A DNA stretch of 64,000 nt, taken from assembly GCA_031308135.1 (NCBI GenBank), contig JAHLJT010000631.1, positions 261,038,925 through 261,102,924 on the forward strand. Direction: 5' to 3'. Positions 15,301-30,300 of this stretch are shown here, one piece after another. Within the stretch, counting starts at the first letter, position 1, and every line of letters begins with the position of its first letter. Under the pieces are notes generated by a model. The model did not search any database. It saw nothing but the letters and a program-made list of their open reading frames with translations, and was not told the origin of the DNA. This stretch comes from Acheta domesticus. Taxonomy: Eukaryota > Arthropoda > Insecta > Orthoptera > Gryllidae. A program made the position numbers and the translations under genes.

Positions 15301-18300
15301 TATCAAAACTACATCTTCAAATGAGGTCATGTTGAATTTTTTAAAAATATGAGTAGTTTTTCTATAATTTCCTGACAAACATAATAGCCCGCTCGGAATT
15401 GACTGCGCTTCGTTTTCGTCGTTTTCTTACAACTATAATTTTAAAAATATAATTTTTTCTCAGTTAAATGTATTTATCAAAACTACATCTTCAAATGAGG
15501 TCATGTTGAATTTTTTAAAAATATGAGTAGTTTTTCTATAATTTCCTGACAAACATAATAGCCCGCTCGGAATTGACTGCGCTTCGTTTTCGTCGTTTTC
15601 TTACAACTATAATTTTAAAAATATAATTTTTTCTCAGTTAAATGTATTTATCAAAACTACATCTTCAAATGAGGTCATGTTGAATTTTTTAAAAATATGA
15701 GTAGTTTTTCTATAATTTCCTGACAAACATAATAGCCCGCTCGGAATTGACTGCGCTTCGTTTTCGTCGTTTTCTTACAACTATAATTTTAAAAATATAA
15801 TTTTTTCTCAGTTAAATGTATTTATCAAAACTACATCTTCAAATGAGGTCATGTTGAATTTTTTAAAAATATGAGTAGTTTTTCTATAATTTCCTGACAA
15901 ACATAATAGCCCGCTCGGAATTGACTGCGCTTCGTTTTCGTCGTTTTCTTACAACTATAATTTTAAAAATATAATTTTTTCTCAGTTAAATGTATTTATC
16001 AAAACTACATCTTCAAATGAGGTCATGTTGAATTTTTTAAAAATATGAGTAGTTTTTCTATAATTTCCTGACAAACATAATAGCCCGCTCGGAATTGACT
16101 GCGCTTCGTTTTCGTCGTTTTCTTACAACTATAATTTTAAAAATATAATTTTTTCTCAGTTAAATGTATTTATCAAAACTACATCTTCAAATGAGGTCAT
16201 GTTGAATTTTTTAAAAATATGAGTAGTTTTTCTATAATTTCCTGACAAACATAATAGCCCGCTCGGAATTGACTGCGCTTCGTTTTCGTCGTTTTCTTAC
16301 AACTATAATTTTAAAAATATAATTTTTTCTCAGTTAAATGTATTTATCAAAACTACATCTTCAAATGAGGTCATGTTGAATTTTTTAAAAATATGAGTAG
16401 TTTTTCTATAATTTCCTGACAAACATAATAGCCCGCTCGGAATTGACTGCGCTTCGTTTTCGTCGTTTTCTTACAACTATAATTTTAAAAATATAATTTT
16501 TTCTCAGTTAAATGTATTTATCAAAACTACATCTTCAAATGAGGTCATGTTGAATTTTTTAAAAATATGAGTAGTTTTTCTATAATTTCCTGACAAACAT
16601 AATAGCCCGCTCGGAATTGACTGCGCTTCGTTTTCGTCGTTTTCTTACAACTATAATTTTAAAAATATAATTTTTTCTCAGTTAAATGTATTTATCAAAA
16701 CTACATCTTCAAATGAGGTCATGTTGAATTTTTTAAAAATATGAGTAGTTTTTCTATAATTTCCTGACAAACATAATAGCCCGCTCGGAATTGACTGCGC
16801 TTCGTTTTCGTCGTTTTCTTACAACTATAATTTTAAAAATATAATTTTTTCTCAGTTAAATGTATTTATCAAAACTACATCTTCAAATGAGGTCATGTTG
16901 AATTTTTTAAAAATATGAGTAGTTTTTCTATAATTTCCTGACAAACATAATAGCCCGCTCGGAATTGACTGCGCTTCGTTTTCGTCGTTTTCTTACAACT
17001 ATAATTTTAAAAATATAATTTTTTCTCAGTTAAATGTATTTATCAAAACTACATCTTCAAATGAGGTCATGTTGAATTTTTTAAAAATATGAGTAGTTTT
17101 TCTATAATTTCCTGACAAACATAATAGCCCGCTCGGAATTGACTGCGCTTCGTTTTCGTCGTTTTCTTACAACTATAATTTTAAAAATATAATTTTTTCT
17201 CAGTTAAATGTATTTATCAAAACTACATCTTCAAATGAGGTCATGTTGAATTTTTTAAAAATATGAGTAGTTTTTCTATAATTTCCTGACAAACATAATA
17301 GCCCGCTCGGAATTGACTGCGCTTCGTTTTCGTCGTTTTCTTACAACTATAATTTTAAAAATATAATTTTTTCTCAGTTAAATGTATTTATCAAAACTAC
17401 ATCTTCAAATGAGGTCATGTTGAATTTTTTAAAAATATGAGTAGTTTTTCTATAATTTCCTGACAAACATAATAGCCCGCTCGGAATTGACTGCGCTTCG
17501 TTTTCGTCGTTTTCTTACAACTATAATTTTAAAAATATAATTTTTTCTCAGTTAAATGTATTTATCAAAACTACATCTTCAAATGAGGTCATGTTGAATT
17601 TTTTAAAAATATGAGTAGTTTTTCTATAATTTCCTGACAAACATAATAGCCCGCTCGGAATTGACTGCGCTTCGTTTTCGTCGTTTTCTTACAACTATAA
17701 TTTTAAAAATATAATTTTTTCTCAGTTAAATGTATTTATCAAAACTACATCTTCAAATGAGGTCATGTTGAATTTTTTAAAAATATGAGTAGTTTTTCTA
17801 TAATTTCCTGACAAACATAATAGCCCGCTCGGAATTGACTGCGCTTCGTTTTCGTCGTTTTCTTACAACTATAATTTTAAAAATATAATTTTTTCTCAGT
17901 TAAATGTATTTATCAAAACTACATCTTCAAATGAGGTCATGTTGAATTTTTTAAAAATATGAGTAGTTTTTCTATAATTTCCTGACAAACATAATAGCCC
18001 GCTCGGAATTGACTGCGCTTCGTTTTCGTCGTTTTCTTACAACTATAATTTTAAAAATATAATTTTTTCTCAGTTAAATGTATTTATCAAAACTACATCT
18101 TCAAATGAGGTCATGTTGAATTTTTTAAAAATATGAGTAGTTTTTCTATAATTTCCTGACAAACATAATAGCCCGCTCGGAATTGACTGCGCTTCGTTTT
18201 CGTCGTTTTCTTACAACTATAATTTTAAAAATATAATTTTTTCTCAGTTAAATGTATTTATCAAAACTACATCTTCAAATGAGGTCATGTTGAATTTTTT

Positions 18301-21300
18301 AAAAATATGAGTAGTTTTTCTATAATTTCCTGACAAACATAATAGCCCGCTCGGAATTGACTGCGCTTCGTTTTCGTCGTTTTCTTACAACTATAATTTT
18401 AAAAATATAATTTTTTCTCAGTTAAATGTATTTATCAAAACTACATCTTCAAATGAGGTCATGTTGAATTTTTTAAAAATATGAGTAGTTTTTCTATAAT
18501 TTCCTGACAAACATAATAGCCCGCTCGGAATTGACTGCGCTTCGTTTTCGTCGTTTTCTTACAACTATAATTTTAAAAATATAATTTTTTCTCAGTTAAA
18601 TGTATTTATCAAAACTACATCTTCAAATGAGGTCATGTTGAATTTTTTAAAAATATGAGTAGTTTTTCTATAATTTCCTGACAAACATAATAGCCCGCTC
18701 GGAATTGACTGCGCTTCGTTTTCGTCGTTTTCTTACAACTATAATTTTAAAAATATAATTTTTTCTCAGTTAAATGTATTTATCAAAACTACATCTTCAA
18801 ATGAGGTCATGTTGAATTTTTTAAAAATATGAGTAGTTTTTCTATAATTTCCTGACAAACATAATAGCCCGCTCGGAATTGACTGCGCTTCGTTTTCGTC
18901 GTTTTCTTACAACTATAATTTTAAAAATATAATTTTTTCTCAGTTAAATGTATTTATCAAAACTACATCTTCAAATGAGGTCATGTTGAATTTTTTAAAA
19001 ATATGAGTAGTTTTTCTATAATTTCCTGACAAACATAATAGCCCGCTCGGAATTGACTGCGCTTCGTTTTCGTCGTTTTCTTACAACTATAATTTTAAAA
19101 ATATAATTTTTTCTCAGTTAAATGTATTTATCAAAACTACATCTTCAAATGAGGTCATGTTGAATTTTTTAAAAATATGAGTAGTTTTTCTATAATTTCC
19201 TGACAAACATAATAGCCCGCTCGGAATTGACTGCGCTTCGTTTTCGTCGTTTTCTTACAACTATAATTTTAAAAATATAATTTTTTCTCAGTTAAATGTA
19301 TTTATCAAAACTACATCTTCAAATGAGGTCATGTTGAATTTTTTAAAAATATGAGTAGTTTTTCTATAATTTCCTGACAAACATAATAGCCCGCTCGGAA
19401 TTGACTGCGCTTCGTTTTCGTCGTTTTCTTACAACTATAATTTTAAAAATATAATTTTTTCTCAGTTAAATGTATTTATCAAAACTACATCTTCAAATGA
19501 GGTCATGTTGAATTTTTTAAAAATATGAGTAGTTTTTCTATAATTTCCTGACAAACATAATAGCCCGCTCGGAATTGACTGCGCTTCGTTTTCGTCGTTT
19601 TCTTACAACTATAATTTTAAAAATATAATTTTTTCTCAGTTAAATGTATTTATCAAAACTACATCTTCAAATGAGGTCATGTTGAATTTTTTAAAAATAT
19701 GAGTAGTTTTTCTATAATTTCCTGACAAACATAATAGCCCGCTCGGAATTGACTGCGCTTCGTTTTCGTCGTTTTCTTACAACTATAATTTTAAAAATAT
19801 AATTTTTTCTCAGTTAAATGTATTTATCAAAACTACATCTTCAAATGAGGTCATGTTGAATTTTTTAAAAATATGAGTAGTTTTTCTATAATTTCCTGAC
19901 AAACATAATAGCCCGCTCGGAATTGACTGCGCTTCGTTTTCGTCGTTTTCTTACAACTATAATTTTAAAAATATAATTTTTTCTCAGTTAAATGTATTTA
20001 TCAAAACTACATCTTCAAATGAGGTCATGTTGAATTTTTTAAAAATATGAGTAGTTTTTCTATAATTTCCTGACAAACATAATAGCCCGCTCGGAATTGA
20101 CTGCGCTTCGTTTTCGTCGTTTTCTTACAACTATAATTTTAAAAATATAATTTTTTCTCAGTTAAATGTATTTATCAAAACTACATCTTCAAATGAGGTC
20201 ATGTTGAATTTTTTAAAAATATGAGTAGTTTTTCTATAATTTCCTGACAAACATAATAGCCCGCTCGGAATTGACTGCGCTTCGTTTTCGTCGTTTTCTT
20301 ACAACTATAATTTTAAAAATATAATTTTTTCTCAGTTAAATGTATTTATCAAAACTACATCTTCAAATGAGGTCATGTTGAATTTTTTAAAAATATGAGT
20401 AGTTTTTCTATAATTTCCTGACAAACATAATAGCCCGCTCGGAATTGACTGCGCTTCGTTTTCGTCGTTTTCTTACAACTATAATTTTAAAAATATAATT
20501 TTTTCTCAGTTAAATGTATTTATCAAAACTACATCTTCAAATGAGGTCATGTTGAATTTTTTAAAAATATGAGTAGTTTTTCTATAATTTCCTGACAAAC
20601 ATAATAGCCCGCTCGGAATTGACTGCGCTTCGTTTTCGTCGTTTTCTTACAACTATAATTTTAAAAATATAATTTTTTCTCAGTTAAATGTATTTATCAA
20701 AACTACATCTTCAAATGAGGTCATGTTGAATTTTTTAAAAATATGAGTAGTTTTTCTATAATTTCCTGACAAACATAATAGCCCGCTCGGAATTGACTGC
20801 GCTTCGTTTTCGTCGTTTTCTTACAACTATAATTTTAAAAATATAATTTTTTCTCAGTTAAATGTATTTATCAAAACTACATCTTCAAATGAGGTCATGT
20901 TGAATTTTTTAAAAATATGAGTAGTTTTTCTATAATTTCCTGACAAACATAATAGCCCGCTCGGAATTGACTGCGCTTCGTTTTCGTCGTTTTCTTACAA
21001 CTATAATTTTAAAAATATAATTTTTTCTCAGTTAAATGTATTTATCAAAACTACATCTTCAAATGAGGTCATGTTGAATTTTTTAAAAATATGAGTAGTT
21101 TTTCTATAATTTCCTGACAAACATAATAGCCCGCTCGGAATTGACTGCGCTTCGTTTTCGTCGTTTTCTTACAACTATAATTTTAAAAATATAATTTTTT
21201 CTCAGTTAAATGTATTTATCAAAACTACATCTTCAAATGAGGTCATGTTGAATTTTTTAAAAATATGAGTAGTTTTTCTATAATTTCCTGACAAACATAA

Positions 21301-24300
21301 TAGCCCGCTCGGAATTGACTGCGCTTCGTTTTCGTCGTTTTCTTACAACTATAATTTTAAAAATATAATTTTTTCTCAGTTAAATGTATTTATCAAAACT
21401 ACATCTTCAAATGAGGTCATGTTGAATTTTTTAAAAATATGAGTAGTTTTTCTATAATTTCCTGACAAACATAATAGCCCGCTCGGAATTGACTGCGCTT
21501 CGTTTTCGTCGTTTTCTTACAACTATAATTTTAAAAATATAATTTTTTCTCAGTTAAATGTATTTATCAAAACTACATCTTCAAATGAGGTCATGTTGAA
21601 TTTTTTAAAAATATGAGTAGTTTTTCTATAATTTCCTGACAAACATAATAGCCCGCTCGGAATTGACTGCGCTTCGTTTTCGTCGTTTTCTTACAACTAT
21701 AATTTTAAAAATATAATTTTTTCTCAGTTAAATGTATTTATCAAAACTACATCTTCAAATGAGGTCATGTTGAATTTTTTAAAAATATGAGTAGTTTTTC
21801 TATAATTTCCTGACAAACATAATAGCCCGCTCGGAATTGACTGCGCTTCGTTTTCGTCGTTTTCTTACAACTATAATTTTAAAAATATAATTTTTTCTCA
21901 GTTAAATGTATTTATCAAAACTACATCTTCAAATGAGGTCATGTTGAATTTTTTAAAAATATGAGTAGTTTTTCTATAATTTCCTGACAAACATAATAGC
22001 CCGCTCGGAATTGACTGCGCTTCGTTTTCGTCGTTTTCTTACAACTATAATTTTAAAAATATAATTTTTTCTCAGTTAAATGTATTTATCAAAACTACAT
22101 CTTCAAATGAGGTCATGTTGAATTTTTTAAAAATATGAGTAGTTTTTCTATAATTTCCTGACAAACATAATAGCCCGCTCGGAATTGACTGCGCTTCGTT
22201 TTCGTCGTTTTCTTACAACTATAATTTTAAAAATATAATTTTTTCTCAGTTAAATGTATTTATCAAAACTACATCTTCAAATGAGGTCATGTTGAATTTT
22301 TTAAAAATATGAGTAGTTTTTCTATAATTTCCTGACAAACATAATAGCCCGCTCGGAATTGACTGCGCTTCGTTTTCGTCGTTTTCTTACAACTATAATT
22401 TTAAAAATATAATTTTTTCTCAGTTAAATGTATTTATCAAAACTACATCTTCAAATGAGGTCATGTTGAATTTTTTAAAAATATGAGTAGTTTTTCTATA
22501 ATTTCCTGACAAACATAATAGCCCGCTCGGAATTGACTGCGCTTCGTTTTCGTCGTTTTCTTACAACTATAATTTTAAAAATATAATTTTTTCTCAGTTA
22601 AATGTATTTATCAAAACTACATCTTCAAATGAGGTCATGTTGAATTTTTTAAAAATATGAGTAGTTTTTCTATAATTTCCTGACAAACATAATAGCCCGC
22701 TCGGAATTGACTGCGCTTCGTTTTCGTCGTTTTCTTACAACTATAATTTTAAAAATATAATTTTTTCTCAGTTAAATGTATTTATCAAAACTACATCTTC
22801 AAATGAGGTCATGTTGAATTTTTTAAAAATATGAGTAGTTTTTCTATAATTTCCTGACAAACATAATAGCCCGCTCGGAATTGACTGCGCTTCGTTTTCG
22901 TCGTTTTCTTACAACTATAATTTTAAAAATATAATTTTTTCTCAGTTAAATGTATTTATCAAAACTACATCTTCAAATGAGGTCATGTTGAATTTTTTAA
23001 AAATATGAGTAGTTTTTCTATAATTTCCTGACAAACATAATAGCCCGCTCGGAATTGACTGCGCTTCGTTTTCGTCGTTTTCTTACAACTATAATTTTAA
23101 AAATATAATTTTTTCTCAGTTAAATGTATTTATCAAAACTACATCTTCAAATGAGGTCATGTTGAATTTTTTAAAAATATGAGTAGTTTTTCTATAATTT
23201 CCTGACAAACATAATAGCCCGCTCGGAATTGACTGCGCTTCGTTTTCGTCGTTTTCTTACAACTATAATTTTAAAAATATAATTTTTTCTCAGTTAAATG
23301 TATTTATCAAAACTACATCTTCAAATGAGGTCATGTTGAATTTTTTAAAAATATGAGTAGTTTTTCTATAATTTCCTGACAAACATAATAGCCCGCTCGG
23401 AATTGACTGCGCTTCGTTTTCGTCGTTTTCTTACAACTATAATTTTAAAAATATAATTTTTTCTCAGTTAAATGTATTTATCAAAACTACATCTTCAAAT
23501 GAGGTCATGTTGAATTTTTTAAAAATATGAGTAGTTTTTCTATAATTTCCTGACAAACATAATAGCCCGCTCGGAATTGACTGCGCTTCGTTTTCGTCGT
23601 TTTCTTACAACTATAATTTTAAAAATATAATTTTTTCTCAGTTAAATGTATTTATCAAAACTACATCTTCAAATGAGGTCATGTTGAATTTTTTAAAAAT
23701 ATGAGTAGTTTTTCTATAATTTCCTGACAAACATAATAGCCCGCTCGGAATTGACTGCGCTTCGTTTTCGTCGTTTTCTTACAACTATAATTTTAAAAAT
23801 ATAATTTTTTCTCAGTTAAATGTATTTATCAAAACTACATCTTCAAATGAGGTCATGTTGAATTTTTTAAAAATATGAGTAGTTTTTCTATAATTTCCTG
23901 ACAAACATAATAGCCCGCTCGGAATTGACTGCGCTTCGTTTTCGTCGTTTTCTTACAACTATAATTTTAAAAATATAATTTTTTCTCAGTTAAATGTATT
24001 TATCAAAACTACATCTTCAAATGAGGTCATGTTGAATTTTTTAAAAATATGAGTAGTTTTTCTATAATTTCCTGACAAACATAATAGCCCGCTCGGAATT
24101 GACTGCGCTTCGTTTTCGTCGTTTTCTTACAACTATAATTTTAAAAATATAATTTTTTCTCAGTTAAATGTATTTATCAAAACTACATCTTCAAATGAGG
24201 TCATGTTGAATTTTTTAAAAATATGAGTAGTTTTTCTATAATTTCCTGACAAACATAATAGCCCGCTCGGAATTGACTGCGCTTCGTTTTCGTCGTTTTC

Positions 24301-27300
24301 TTACAACTATAATTTTAAAAATATAATTTTTTCTCAGTTAAATGTATTTATCAAAACTACATCTTCAAATGAGGTCATGTTGAATTTTTTAAAAATATGA
24401 GTAGTTTTTCTATAATTTCCTGACAAACATAATAGCCCGCTCGGAATTGACTGCGCTTCGTTTTCGTCGTTTTCTTACAACTATAATTTTAAAAATATAA
24501 TTTTTTCTCAGTTAAATGTATTTATCAAAACTACATCTTCAAATGAGGTCATGTTGAATTTTTTAAAAATATGAGTAGTTTTTCTATAATTTCCTGACAA
24601 ACATAATAGCCCGCTCGGAATTGACTGCGCTTCGTTTTCGTCGTTTTCTTACAACTATAATTTTAAAAATATAATTTTTTCTCAGTTAAATGTATTTATC
24701 AAAACTACATCTTCAAATGAGGTCATGTTGAATTTTTTAAAAATATGAGTAGTTTTTCTATAATTTCCTGACAAACATAATAGCCCGCTCGGAATTGACT
24801 GCGCTTCGTTTTCGTCGTTTTCTTACAACTATAATTTTAAAAATATAATTTTTTCTCAGTTAAATGTATTTATCAAAACTACATCTTCAAATGAGGTCAT
24901 GTTGAATTTTTTAAAAATATGAGTAGTTTTTCTATAATTTCCTGACAAACATAATAGCCCGCTCGGAATTGACTGCGCTTCGTTTTCGTCGTTTTCTTAC
25001 AACTATAATTTTAAAAATATAATTTTTTCTCAGTTAAATGTATTTATCAAAACTACATCTTCAAATGAGGTCATGTTGAATTTTTTAAAAATATGAGTAG
25101 TTTTTCTATAATTTCCTGACAAACATAATAGCCCGCTCGGAATTGACTGCGCTTCGTTTTCGTCGTTTTCTTACAACTATAATTTTAAAAATATAATTTT
25201 TTCTCAGTTAAATGTATTTATCAAAACTACATCTTCAAATGAGGTCATGTTGAATTTTTTAAAAATATGAGTAGTTTTTCTATAATTTCCTGACAAACAT
25301 AATAGCCCGCTCGGAATTGACTGCGCTTCGTTTTCGTCGTTTTCTTACAACTATAATTTTAAAAATATAATTTTTTCTCAGTTAAATGTATTTATCAAAA
25401 CTACATCTTCAAATGAGGTCATGTTGAATTTTTTAAAAATATGAGTAGTTTTTCTATAATTTCCTGACAAACATAATAGCCCGCTCGGAATTGACTGCGC
25501 TTCGTTTTCGTCGTTTTCTTACAACTATAATTTTAAAAATATAATTTTTTCTCAGTTAAATGTATTTATCAAAACTACATCTTCAAATGAGGTCATGTTG
25601 AATTTTTTAAAAATATGAGTAGTTTTTCTATAATTTCCTGACAAACATAATAGCCCGCTCGGAATTGACTGCGCTTCGTTTTCGTCGTTTTCTTACAACT
25701 ATAATTTTAAAAATATAATTTTTTCTCAGTTAAATGTATTTATCAAAACTACATCTTCAAATGAGGTCATGTTGAATTTTTTAAAAATATGAGTAGTTTT
25801 TCTATAATTTCCTGACAAACATAATAGCCCGCTCGGAATTGACTGCGCTTCGTTTTCGTCGTTTTCTTACAACTATAATTTTAAAAATATAATTTTTTCT
25901 CAGTTAAATGTATTTATCAAAACTACATCTTCAAATGAGGTCATGTTGAATTTTTTAAAAATATGAGTAGTTTTTCTATAATTTCCTGACAAACATAATA
26001 GCCCGCTCGGAATTGACTGCGCTTCGTTTTCGTCGTTTTCTTACAACTATAATTTTAAAAATATAATTTTTTCTCAGTTAAATGTATTTATCAAAACTAC
26101 ATCTTCAAATGAGGTCATGTTGAATTTTTTAAAAATATGAGTAGTTTTTCTATAATTTCCTGACAAACATAATAGCCCGCTCGGAATTGACTGCGCTTCG
26201 TTTTCGTCGTTTTCTTACAACTATAATTTTAAAAATATAATTTTTTCTCAGTTAAATGTATTTATCAAAACTACATCTTCAAATGAGGTCATGTTGAATT
26301 TTTTAAAAATATGAGTAGTTTTTCTATAATTTCCTGACAAACATAATAGCCCGCTCGGAATTGACTGCGCTTCGTTTTCGTCGTTTTCTTACAACTATAA
26401 TTTTAAAAATATAATTTTTTCTCAGTTAAATGTATTTATCAAAACTACATCTTCAAATGAGGTCATGTTGAATTTTTTAAAAATATGAGTAGTTTTTCTA
26501 TAATTTCCTGACAAACATAATAGCCCGCTCGGAATTGACTGCGCTTCGTTTTCGTCGTTTTCTTACAACTATAATTTTAAAAATATAATTTTTTCTCAGT
26601 TAAATGTATTTATCAAAACTACATCTTCAAATGAGGTCATGTTGAATTTTTTAAAAATATGAGTAGTTTTTCTATAATTTCCTGACAAACATAATAGCCC
26701 GCTCGGAATTGACTGCGCTTCGTTTTCGTCGTTTTCTTACAACTATAATTTTAAAAATATAATTTTTTCTCAGTTAAATGTATTTATCAAAACTACATCT
26801 TCAAATGAGGTCATGTTGAATTTTTTAAAAATATGAGTAGTTTTTCTATAATTTCCTGACAAACATAATAGCCCGCTCGGAATTGACTGCGCTTCGTTTT
26901 CGTCGTTTTCTTACAACTATAATTTTAAAAATATAATTTTTTCTCAGTTAAATGTATTTATCAAAACTACATCTTCAAATGAGGTCATGTTGAATTTTTT
27001 AAAAATATGAGTAGTTTTTCTATAATTTCCTGACAAACATAATAGCCCGCTCGGAATTGACTGCGCTTCGTTTTCGTCGTTTTCTTACAACTATAATTTT
27101 AAAAATATAATTTTTTCTCAGTTAAATGTATTTATCAAAACTACATCTTCAAATGAGGTCATGTTGAATTTTTTAAAAATATGAGTAGTTTTTCTATAAT
27201 TTCCTGACAAACATAATAGCCCGCTCGGAATTGACTGCGCTTCGTTTTCGTCGTTTTCTTACAACTATAATTTTAAAAATATAATTTTTTCTCAGTTAAA

Positions 27301-30300
27301 TGTATTTATCAAAACTACATCTTCAAATGAGGTCATGTTGAATTTTTTAAAAATATGAGTAGTTTTTCTATAATTTCCTGACAAACATAATAGCCCGCTC
27401 GGAATTGACTGCGCTTCGTTTTCGTCGTTTTCTTACAACTATAATTTTAAAAATATAATTTTTTCTCAGTTAAATGTATTTATCAAAACTACATCTTCAA
27501 ATGAGGTCATGTTGAATTTTTTAAAAATATGAGTAGTTTTTCTATAATTTCCTGACAAACATAATAGCCCGCTCGGAATTGACTGCGCTTCGTTTTCGTC
27601 GTTTTCTTACAACTATAATTTTAAAAATATAATTTTTTCTCAGTTAAATGTATTTATCAAAACTACATCTTCAAATGAGGTCATGTTGAATTTTTTAAAA
27701 ATATGAGTAGTTTTTCTATAATTTCCTGACAAACATAATAGCCCGCTCGGAATTGACTGCGCTTCGTTTTCGTCGTTTTCTTACAACTATAATTTTAAAA
27801 ATATAATTTTTTCTCAGTTAAATGTATTTATCAAAACTACATCTTCAAATGAGGTCATGTTGAATTTTTTAAAAATATGAGTAGTTTTTCTATAATTTCC
27901 TGACAAACATAATAGCCCGCTCGGAATTGACTGCGCTTCGTTTTCGTCGTTTTCTTACAACTATAATTTTAAAAATATAATTTTTTCTCAGTTAAATGTA
28001 TTTATCAAAAACTACATCTTCAAATGAGGTCATGTTGAATTTTTTAAAAATATGAGTAGTTTTTTCTATAATTTCCTGACAAACATAATAGCCCGCTCGG
28101 AATTGACTGCGCTTCGTTTTCGTCGTTTTCTTTACAACTATAATTTTAAAAATATAATTTTTTCTCAGTTAAATGTATTTATCAAAACTACATCTTCAAA
28201 TGAGGTCATGTTGAATTTTTTAAAAATATGAGTAGTTTTTCTATAATTTCCTGACAAACATAATAGCCCGCTCGGAATTGACTGCGCTTCGTTTTTCGTC
28301 GTTTTCTTACAACTATAATTTTAAAATATAATTTTTTCTCAGTTAAATGTATTTATCAAAACTACATCTTCAAATGAGGTCATGTTGAATTTTTTAAAAA
28401 TATGAGTAGTTTTTCTATAATTTCCTGACAAACATAATAGCCCGCTCGGAATTGACTGCGCTTCGTTTCGTCGTTTTCTTACAACTATAATTTTAAAAAT
28501 ATAATTTTTTCTCAGTTAAATGTATTTATCAAAACTACATCTTCAAATGAGGTCATGTTGAATTTTTTAAAAATATGAGTAGTTTTTCTATAATTTCCTG
28601 ACAAACATAATAGCCCGCTCCGGAATTGACTGCGCTTCGTTTTCGTCGTTTTCTTACAACTATAATTTTAAAAATATAATTTTTTCTCAGTTAAATGTAT
28701 TTATCAAAAACTACATCTTCAAATGAGGTCATGTTGAATTTTTTAAAAATATGAGTAGTTTTTCTATAATTTCCTGACAAACATAATAGCCCGCTCGGAA
28801 TTGACTGCGCTTCGTTTTCGTCGTTTTCTTACAACTATAATTTTAAAAATATAATTTTTTCTCAGTTAAATGTATTTATCAAAACTACATCTTCAAATGA
28901 GGTCATGTTGAATTTTTTAAAATATGAGTAGTTTTTCTATAATTTCCTGACAAACATAATAGCCCCGCTCGGAATTGACTGCGCTTCGTTTTTCGTCGTT
29001 TTCTTACAACTATAATTTTAAAAATATAATTTTTTCTCAGTTAAATGTATTTATCAAAACTACATCTGTCAATGAGGTCATGTTGAATTTTTTAAAAATA
29101 TGAGTAGTTTTTCTATAATTTCCTGACAAACATAATAGCCCGCTCGGAATTGACTGCGCTTCGTTTTCGTCGTTTTCTTACAACTATAATTTTTAAAAAT
29201 ATAATTTTTTTCTCAGTTAAATGTATTTATCAAAACTACATCTTCAAATGAGGTCATGTGAATTTTTTAAAATATGAGTAGTTTTTCTATAATTTCCTGA
29301 CAAACCTAATAGCCCGCTCGGAATTGACTACGCTTCCGTTTTCGTCGTTTTCTTACAACTATAATTTTAAAAATATAATTTTTCTCAGTTAAATGTATTT
29401 ATCAAAACTACATCTTCAAATGAGGTCATGTTGAATTTTTTAAAAATATGAGTAGTTTTTCTATAATTTCCCTGACAAACATAATAGCCCGCTCGGAATT
29501 GATCTGCGCTTCGTTTTCGTCGTTTTCTTACAACTATAATTTTAAAATATAATTTTTTCTCAGTTAAATGTATTTATCAAAACTACATCTTCAAATGAGG
29601 TCATGTTGAATTTTTTAAAAATATGAGTAGTTTTTCTATAATTTCCTGACAAACATAATAGCCCGCTCGGAATTGACTGCGCTTCGTTTTCGTCGTTTTC
29701 TTACAACTATAATTTTAAAAATATAATTTTTTCTCAGTTAAATGTATTTATCAAAACTACATCTTCAAATGAGGTCATGTTGAATTTTTTAAAAATATGA
29801 GTAGTTTTTCTATAATTTCCTGACAAACATAATAGCCCGCTCGGAATTGACTGCGCTTCGTTTTCGTCGTTTTCTTACAACTATAATTTTAAAAATATAA
29901 TTTTTTCTCAGTTAAATGTATTTATCAAAACTACATCTTCAAATGAGGTCATGTTGAATTTTTTAAAAATATGAGTAGTTTTTCTATAATTTCCTGACAA
30001 ACATAATAGCCCGCTCGGAATTGACTGCGCTTCGTTTTCGTCGTTTTCTTACAACTATAATTTTAAAAATATAATTTTTTCTCAGTTAAATGTATTTATC
30101 AAAACTACATCTTCAAATGAGGTCATGTTGAATTTTTTAAAAATATGAGTAGTTTTTCTATAATTTCCTGACAAACATAATAGCCCGCTCGGAATTGACT
30201 GCGCTTCGTTTTCGTCGTTTTCTTACAACTATAATTTTAAAAATATAATTTTTTCTCAGTTAAATGTATTTATCAAAACTACATCTTCAAATGAGGTCAT

